The notes below the pieces were generated by a model. That model was not told the origin of the DNA. It was given only the letters and a program-made list of their open reading frames with translations, and searched no databases. Below are positions 58,562 through 64,000 of a DNA stretch of 64,000 bases, piece by piece. The stretch's first letter is position 1, and each line of letters starts with the position of its first letter. This DNA comes from Ignavibacteriales bacterium (GTDB taxonomy: Bacteria; Bacteroidota; Ignavibacteria; Ignavibacteriales; Melioribacteraceae). The stretch covers positions 124,001-188,000 of the forward strand of contig JAPLFF010000007.1 in NCBI GenBank assembly GCA_026390775.1, in the 5' to 3' direction. The position numbers were made by a program, and so were the translations under genes.

Positions 58562-58688
58562 ATGTAAAGAAAGTAAAATAAGGTTAGAGTTCTTATTTAA
58601 GTTCAATTCCCTTTAAACTTTTTCGCACTTCACAGTGACTAATAATACGAAGGATGTATTTATTAATTGTCAATTTTGAGTGCGGCAG

Positions 58689-59864
58689 ATGAAAATTTTA
58701 AAGACATGTCTTTCAAAAAGTTGGGGCGGAATGGAAATGTACGCGCTCCAAACCTCCCAATTTCTTTTAGAACTTGGCTATGAAGTTGAACTGCTTTGTT
58801 ACCCGGGATCCAGAATTCATAGAGAAGCAGTAAGAAATAAAATTCCGGTTTTTCAATTTCCTTTCGATCATTATTTCTGTCCTAAACTAATTTTCAACTT
58901 AAATCAGCATTTACGAAATAAAAATTTTGATGTAATCCATGCAGAAGCCTCAAAGGATTTGTGGCTAGTCGTCCCCGCATTAAAACTATCCTCGATAAAT
59001 ATTCCGTTATTTCTAACAAAACATGTTGGTTCATATATTAAAAAGAAAGATCTTCTTCACCGTTGGATCTATCATCGTGTTAATATGATTTTTGCAATCA
59101 GCAATGTTATAAAAAAAAATCTTATTGAAACTACCCCGCTGAATGATGATCATATTTGTTTGCTACATGATCCTGTTGACGTTAACAAATTTAATCCGGC
59201 ATTGATAGACCGATCAAAGGTTAGAAAGGAATTCAATATAAGCGATGATGAACTATTAATCGGGATGAATGCGAGAATGACTTTCGGTAAAGGTCATGAG
59301 GAGTTTTTGCACTCAGCAAAACAATTATTGTTAAAACATAAAAATTTAAAATTCATGATCGTAGGTGAAGCAAGCCGAGGTGAGGATAAATATGCAGCTT
59401 CAGTAAAATCTCTTGCATACGACTTAGGATTACATGATAAATTAATTTTTACCGGGTACCGAAATGATATACCAGAAGTTTTAGCAGCATTCGATATTTT
59501 TGTCTTCCCATCTCACGATGAAGCTTTTGGTATTGCTTTGATTGAAGCAATGAGTATGAAATTACCTACGGTCTGTACAAACTACGGCGGCGTTCTTGAT
59601 ATTGCTGTGAACGGAAAGACTTCATTGTTATTCCAAAGAAAAAATGAATATGATATGGAGCAGAAACTAAATTTGTTAATTAATGATCCAATTAGAAGAA
59701 AGCAATTTGGTGTTGCCGCAAGAAATCATGTGGAAAGATATTTTAGTAAAGATTCTTTTATCAATAAGTTAAAAATTATTTACACTAATGCAGTTAGTAC
59801 AAGATCAATATCATTAAAGGATTATAACACTTTTCTTAATCCGCCTCCGGTGTTTCATACATAA
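58689..59864 (+). CDS. Glycosyltransferase family 4
   Basis: 391 residues from the ATG at 58689 (an in-frame GTG lies three codons upstream). GT-B fold: N-terminal SKSWGGMEMYALQTSQFL (donor-side glycine loop), then the C-terminal EX7E-type block PSHDEAFGIALIEAMSMKLP, with GMNARMTFGKGHEEFL and FTGYRNDIPEVLAAFDIFVFP. It transfers a sugar from a nucleotide sugar, probably in a surface polysaccharide or lipopolysaccharide; acceptor unknown. It ends 3 bp from the convergent der stop. Confidence 0.92.
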   Translation: MKILKTCLSKSWGGMEMYALQTSQFLLELGYEVELLCYPGSRIHREAVRNKIPVFQFPFDHYFCPKLIFNLNQHLRNKNFDVIHAEASKDLWLVVPALKLSSINIPLFLTKHVGSYIKKKDLLHRWIYHRVNMIFAISNVIKKNLIETTPLNDDHICLLHDPVDVNKFNPALIDRSKVRKEFNISDDELLIGMNARMTFGKGHEEFLHSAKQLLLKHKNLKFMIVGEASRGEDKYAASVKSLAYDLGLHDKLIFTGYRNDIPEVLAAFDIFVFPSHDEAFGIALIEAMSMKLPTVCTNYGGVLDIAVNGKTSLLFQRKNEYDMEQKLNLLINDPIRRKQFGVAARNHVERYFSKDSFINKLKIIYTNAVSTRSISLKDYNTFLNPPPVFHT

Positions 59865-59866
59865 TT

Positions 59867-61177
59867 TTATTTTGCTTTGAACGAAAGAGTTATCGGCACA
59901 CCTTCAAAACCAAAATGTCTGCGGATCATCTTTTCTAAAAATCTTTTGTAGTGATCGGGGATAAATCTGTGTTCGTTAGCAAAGAAAATAAAGATAGGAT
60001 AATGATCGCCAACTTGAGTAATATATTTAATTTTCACTTCTTTGCCTGTTGGAGAAGACGGCGGCGGGGTGTTTTCAATTTCGGGTAATAGTACTTCATT
60101 AAGTACATGAGTAGGAATTTTTTTATGTCTTTCATCATGGACTTTTTTTGCAATTTCGATCAGCTTAAATATTCTTTGCTTTGTCAAAGCAGAGATAAAA
60201 ATTACCGGCACATAATCAATTGAACCCATTTTATCGTGAATGGCATCGGTATATATTTTAGCTGTGCCTGTATCTTTTTCGAGAAGATCCCATTTATTAA
60301 CGGCAAGGATCAATCCTTTTCTTCTTCGGACTGCCTCATCAATAATTTTCTGATCTTGTTTTTCAACTCCCAAAGTAGAATCCAATAATAGAACTGCAAC
60401 ATCACTACTCCAAAGCGCTTTGTACGTCCGCACATTGGAAAAAAATTCAATATTTTCTTTAATTTTTGTTTTCTTACGAAGTCCGGCTGTATCAACAAGA
60501 ACAATTTCTTCGCCATAATATTTTAATATGGAATCAATACTGTCTCTTGTAGTTCCGGGAATATTTGTTACGATTGTTCTATCATAACCGAGCAGAGCAT
60601 TTACCAGAGAAGATTTACCAACATTCGGTTTACCAATGATTGCAAGACGCAGACGTGTTTCAGTATCAATCTCATCCGAAAATTGCAAGTGGGTCATCAA
60701 ATCATCAAGAAGATTGCCGAGATTTCTTCCGTTGAGTGCTGAAACATCATAGAGATGTTTAAGTCCTAGCGAATAAAAATCTGCCGTTGTCACTTCATAA
60801 CTAGGTGTATCGCTTTTATTAACAAGAAGAAAAACCAGTTTGCTTGATTTTCGAAGAATGTCGGCAACTTCTTTATCAATTGGTGTTAATCCGATTCTAC
60901 CATCAACAACAAAAAGTATCGCATCGCACTCATCCATTGCAATTTCGATCTGTTCCCTAATTGCAGTTTCAAAAAGATCTTCTGAGTTTGGTACGTATCC
61001 GCCTGTATCAATCACACGGAGATATTTTCCATTCCACTCAACATCGCCGTAAATCCGGTCGCGTGTAACTCCGCTTGTGTCATCAACAATCGCTGTTGTG
61101 CTATGTGTAAGACGGTTGAACAGAGTTGATTTACCAACATTCGGTCTTCCGACAATTAAAACTAAAGGTGTGCTCAT
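59867..61177 (-). CDS. der: Ribosome-biogenesis GTPase Der (EngA)
   Basis: 436 residues with two GTPase domains: GRPNVGKSTLFNRL and GKPNVGKSSLVNALLG (G1), DTGGY and DTAGLRKK (G3), NKSD and NKWD (G4), and a KH-like C-terminal domain with HYPIFIFFANEHRFI. It is needed for 50S ribosome assembly. Alone, with a convergent glycosyltransferase downstream and the repeat-bearing protein gene 16 bp upstream. Confidence 0.97.
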   Translation of the reverse strand: MSTPLVLIVGRPNVGKSTLFNRLTHSTTAIVDDTSGVTRDRIYGDVEWNGKYLRVIDTGGYVPNSEDLFETAIREQIEIAMDECDAILFVVDGRIGLTPIDKEVADILRKSSKLVFLLVNKSDTPSYEVTTADFYSLGLKHLYDVSALNGRNLGNLLDDLMTHLQFSDEIDTETRLRLAIIGKPNVGKSSLVNALLGYDRTIVTNIPGTTRDSIDSILKYYGEEIVLVDTAGLRKKTKIKENIEFFSNVRTYKALWSSDVAVLLLDSTLGVEKQDQKIIDEAVRRRKGLILAVNKWDLLEKDTGTAKIYTDAIHDKMGSIDYVPVIFISALTKQRIFKLIEIAKKVHDERHKKIPTHVLNEVLLPEIENTPPPSSPTGKEVKIKYITQVGDHYPIFIFFANEHRFIPDHYKRFLEKMIRRHFGFEGVPITLSFKAK

Positions 61178-61193
61178 TTTTGATTAGAATATG

Positions 61194-62099
61194 TTAAAAA
61201 CTATACTGCAAATTTAATTGAGGGTAATATACGGTATTAAAACCAGTGTTATACTTTTCAATGCTTGCATGCATCTGAAGACTACTATTATAACCATGTG
61301 CGGACCATGCTGCATCTAACGCACTGATAATATGATTTACAACCACAACTATCACAGCTTTGGAAGCGACGTTATAAAAATCATTTGCATCACCGCGCAT
61401 TTTTGAATAATCAAGAAATTGTTGAGGGAGAGGATCACCATAAACAAAAGGTTTATTTAAATCCGTTCCGCTGAACTCATACCATCCGACAGCAAATTGC
61501 GGGTACTTACCGATAAGTTCATAGTACTGCTGTTCACCGTAAAGGGGTAGATTATGAGAATAATAACTGCCGGGCACTGACCCATCCTGTCCGTTTCTGC
61601 CTGCAACTGCAGTTTCTAAAATGTGCAGTTCATTCCAATTTACTTTTCCGTTTTGAATTACTTTATTTTCATAATCACTGCGGTTAAGATTTGGATTAAG
61701 ATCCTTGATATGAATCAAAGTCCATTGAGCATATCTGAGCACAGACCATCCTTGAGCTCCATCAGCATAGTTTTGGAAAAAATTTGTTTGATCATTGCCT
61801 TTTTTATCATAGATCAATCCTATGGTTATCGCTGCGGCTTCCAAAGCTACGAAAACTGCAGATTTAATATAACTTTCAGAATAGAACTCTCCAGCACCGG
61901 GCACTGCAAATGATAAGACACCGGCTAATAAAGGGGATTTTTTATTATTGTTTACATTCTTAGTCTCATCCTTATAAATCTTTTCTGATCTATCAAAAGA
62001 AATTTTTGAATCCAAGTTTAATGAACCTGATAAACTAGACTGCCCACTGACAACTGACAACTGACAACTGACAACAATTAATAAATATATTTTTTTCAT
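61194..62099 (-). CDS. Exported DUF5683-like protein with repeat-encoded signal peptide
   Basis: 301 residues from the ATG at 62099, preceded by GGTGAT; a TTG four codons earlier is less likely. The signal peptide YLLIVVSCQLSVVSGQ is encoded by four copies of a 7-bp repeat. A loaded hydrophobic segment SPLLAGVLSFAVPGAGEFY and a second at KSAVFVALEAAAITIGLIYD, with a third near KAVIVVVVNHIISALDAAWSAH, follow the plan of DUF5683 membrane proteins of Bacteroidota, though several extra inserts are present. Function unknown. It lies just downstream of the TolB-like/barrel gene and may be in one transcript with it. Confidence 0.72.
   Translation of the reverse strand: MKKIYLLIVVSCQLSVVSGQSSLSGSLNLDSKISFDRSEKIYKDETKNVNNNKKSPLLAGVLSFAVPGAGEFYSESYIKSAVFVALEAAAITIGLIYDKKGNDQTNFFQNYADGAQGWSVLRYAQWTLIHIKDLNPNLNRSDYENKVIQNGKVNWNELHILETAVAGRNGQDGSVPGSYYSHNLPLYGEQQYYELIGKYPQFAVGWYEFSGTDLNKPFVYGDPLPQQFLDYSKMRGDANDFYNVASKAVIVVVVNHIISALDAAWSAHGYNSSLQMHASIEKYNTGFNTVYYPQLNLQYSF
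62047..62074. repeat. Tandem 7-bp repeat (CTGACAA x4) within a signal peptide
   Basis: CTGACAA occurs four times in a row at 62047-62074 (TTGTCAG on the coding strand), plus a partial copy. Seven is not a multiple of three, so a change of one unit would shift the reading frame of the downstream protein. Confidence 0.85.
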
Positions 62100-62116
62100 C
62101 TTATCACCCAAAATAA

Positions 62117-64000
62117 TTATAGACTAAAATCGAAAAGTATTCCGCCATAGAAACTCCATTCTTTGCCGTAAGAAACATTTTCTCCTAAGATCTTTCTGGA
62201 AAATTTATCGAATGAATAAGCGGCGTTGAAGAATAAACTTGTCGGGAATAAATAAAATGAATTCATCTTAATTCTTATTTCTGCACCGGCACCCTTCTTA
62301 AAATTATTAAGTGATGGAAATTCTCCTGTCCATGCATTTCCAAAATCTCCGTAAACAGATAAGTAAATTTTATCAACGTACAAATGTCCTATGCGTGTAT
62401 CAATATTTTTGAAGAGCGGAAACCGATAAGTAAGGTTTATCCACCCGACTTTATTACCGCTAACAGCATAGAAAGGATAACTCTTCATACCGATTAATCC
62501 GCCAAGATAGAAATCAAAAAAATCCGGGACTGCTTTGCCGAGAATTGAACCCGCACGGAATTGGGCGGTTAATGTTTGCCCCGATCCTAAAGCAAAATAT
62601 TCTCTCCAATTCAATTCAAGTCTGTGAAAATTAAAATCATTGTAAAGCGGTTCAAGAAATCCGCCAACTACAGTGTAATTACCCTCATTATTAAAACGGT
62701 TAAATTCATAGTTGTACTGAAACTCAACTTTTCTACCTACCGGATTGATATCGGAATCTATCTGCGGTTTAATTTCTTCGTGTGTGAATTTAATTTGAAT
62801 ATTTCTGCCGATATAATATTTATCATCACTTGCCGGATATAAATAATTTCCGCTTTCGGGTAAAATAAAACTGCTTAGTGTTGAAACATATTGGCTGAAA
62901 ATAAATCGCGATTCAATATTATTCCCTTCCGAAAAGATTTTGTGCCGAGCAATAAAATCAACTTCAAATAAATTATATGTGACTTCGGCAGGAATGTTAT
63001 AATCAACCCTCGGCGGAATAAATGTAGAATCTATTCCGAAAGGAAGATTAATATTATTTTTACGGCTAATACTGTAAATTTCAAAACCAATCTGAGGTTT
63101 TAATCCGAGATTATAGAGCAACGGAATTTTATTCTTGTATTCGAATTGTAAAAAAAGATCGCGTTCCATTCTTCTGTTCAATGAAGCGCTTCCAAAAATT
63201 GAGAAACGGTTCAACACATCACTTGATGCAACATAAACTCCAGGTTTGATTCTATCTAAACCGGAATTTGATGTATTGTAATTATCGAATCTAATGAACG
63301 GCAATATGCTTATCTTCGAAAAGAAACCGGAATATTTTTCCGGAGTGTAAATTGATAACTCTTTGTCGTCAAAATTTCTTAAAGCATTGATATTAAATTT
63401 AGCTAAGTCCCCTTTTGGTTTATCCTCTCCCAATGGCGGATTACCAATCCAAACATATTTGTTTGCGGGATCAATTTTTAATTCATCATTCTTTGGTAAG
63501 AAAAATATTTTGAATCCATCAGCGTTATAACCGGTATAGACAAGATCTCCATTTGTATTAACAGCCGGCATAAATGCCCCGCCTGTTACATTTGTTATCT
63601 GCTTCTTCTCTCCTGTAGTAAGATCAAGCGAGTAAATATTGAATATGCCGGACTTATCGCTTGAATAATATAATTTTCCGTTTTTTGCTTGAATCGGATT
63701 TCGTTCATCTGCATTTGATGTTGTAATCAGTTTGTAATTTGAACCATCCGAATTGATTCGTGCAACATCGCGGTTATCACTATATGAATAATCAAAAAGG
63801 ATGAATGTATCATCAGTGGAAAATTTCGGATTAAAAACCTGTTCTCCTTTATCAAAAAAAGTAAGTTGCTTAAAACCTGCATGTCCGGTAGGCAGGCTCT
63901 TTCCGTCAATATCAACCATACCAAGATTAACAGTTCCGTCATTCTGAAAAATAAAAACTATTTTCTTACCGTCGTTCGAAACGGAAGGATTGTTAGCACG
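62117..64000 (-). CDS. TolB-like propeller plus outer-membrane barrel protein (5' end outside window)
   Basis: The frame is open to the right edge of the window; the first ATG at 63919 is internal, since upstream codons read NPSVSNDGKKIVFIFQNDG, another propeller blade. At least 627 residues. Residues from the start to about 160 are PD40/TolB-type blades (NPKFSTDDTFILFDY, NPIQAKNGKLYYSSDKSGIF, MPAVNTNGDLVYTGYNADGF). The C-terminal about 400 residues are beta-barrel-like and end in SFYGGILFDFSL with a terminal aromatic pattern for BAM insertion. FLGG-like FYLGGLIGMKSYPFYAV is the L6-type strand of the Omp85/surface antigen family. An outer-membrane protein; role unknown. Confidence 0.85.
   Translation of the reverse strand, partial: RANNPSVSNDGKKIVFIFQNDGTVNLGMVDIDGKSLPTGHAGFKQLTFFDKGEQVFNPKFSTDDTFILFDYSYSDNRDVARINSDGSNYKLITTSNADERNPIQAKNGKLYYSSDKSGIFNIYSLDLTTGEKKQITNVTGGAFMPAVNTNGDLVYTGYNADGFKIFFLPKNDELKIDPANKYVWIGNPPLGEDKPKGDLAKFNINALRNFDDKELSIYTPEKYSGFFSKISILPFIRFDNYNTSNSGLDRIKPGVYVASSDVLNRFSIFGSASLNRRMERDLFLQFEYKNKIPLLYNLGLKPQIGFEIYSISRKNNINLPFGIDSTFIPPRVDYNIPAEVTYNLFEVDFIARHKIFSEGNNIESRFIFSQYVSTLSSFILPESGNYLYPASDDKYYIGRNIQIKFTHEEIKPQIDSDINPVGRKVEFQYNYEFNRFNNEGNYTVVGGFLEPLYNDFNFHRLELNWREYFALGSGQTLTAQFRAGSILGKAVPDFFDFYLGGLIGMKSYPFYAVSGNKVGWINLTYRFPLFKNIDTRIGHLYVDKIYLSVYGDFGNAWTGEFPSLNNFKKGAGAEIRIKMNSFYLFPTSLFFNAAYSFDKFSRKILGENVSYGKEWSFYGGILFDFSL

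Noticed and set aside
62117-63919. Complete 600-residue protein starting at 63919
   Set aside because: The frame is open to the window edge and upstream codons encode another TolB-type blade, so the ATG is internal.

Overview
The window is AT-rich DNA from a member of the Bacteroidota/Chlorobiota side of the tree, most likely an Ignavibacteria (Ignavibacteriota) relative. That placement is inference from gene content: two proteins with type IX secretion (T9SS) C-terminal sorting signals, a PorZ-like propeller protein, the bacillithiol enzyme BshC, a FISUMP-domain protein, a YadA-head/S74-chaperone protein, and bacterial microcompartment (BMC) shell genes together with an extended DeoC. No rRNA or tRNA gene was recognised.

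Region 1-11 kb is dominated by one giant minus-strand gene that starts at 9814 and is still open at base 1. It encodes at least 3271 residues: a signal peptide, about 29 fibronectin-III-like repeats of about 94 residues, three beta-sandwich modules and the start of a T9SS sorting domain. Directly upstream is a secreted S74-chaperone protein. Region 11-18.5 kb (minus strand) holds a FAD dehydrogenase, a divergent SDR, acetate kinase, 3-hydroxyacyl-CoA dehydrogenase and an ABC-2 exporter pair. Region 18.6-32 kb holds a long RecQ, a lipoprotein, a rhomboid protease, pgk and gap (with a terminator between them), a Crp-type regulator with a PHP phosphoesterase, an SGNH hydrolase, the PorZ-like protein and an ABC-F ATPase.

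Region 32-50 kb is mostly housekeeping: bshC, aroA, a TrmH-type methyltransferase, a HicB-like protein, deoC-folD-ymdB, a DEDDh exonuclease/GIY-YIG fusion, ybbR-tmk-S41 protease, two BMC shell genes, ruvX, a RelA/SpoT enzyme, a GDCCVxC protein, upp and a CoA-disulfide-reductase-like flavoprotein. Two items stand out. DeoC carries an N-terminal amphipathic extension that looks like a BMC encapsulation peptide. The second shell protein carries a long tail with an AT-hook motif and a SAP-like C-terminus. Together they suggest a sugar-phosphate (deoxyribose-phosphate) microcompartment with a nucleic-acid-binding shell protein.

Region 49.8-59.9 kb is accessory and entirely plus-strand: a VanX-like lipoprotein between inverted repeat copies, FISUMP protein, two MBL-fold hydrolases, NAD-binding protein, serine hydrolase, zinc-ribbon membrane protein, DoxX, TrmO, a GH16 gene broken at its start, and a glycosyltransferase. 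Several spacers between 50.8 and 55.5 kb resemble integron attC sites, so part of this stretch may be a gene-cassette array. The window ends with der, a membrane-associated protein whose signal peptide is encoded by a 7-bp tandem repeat, and a TolB-like/outer-membrane barrel protein running off the right edge.
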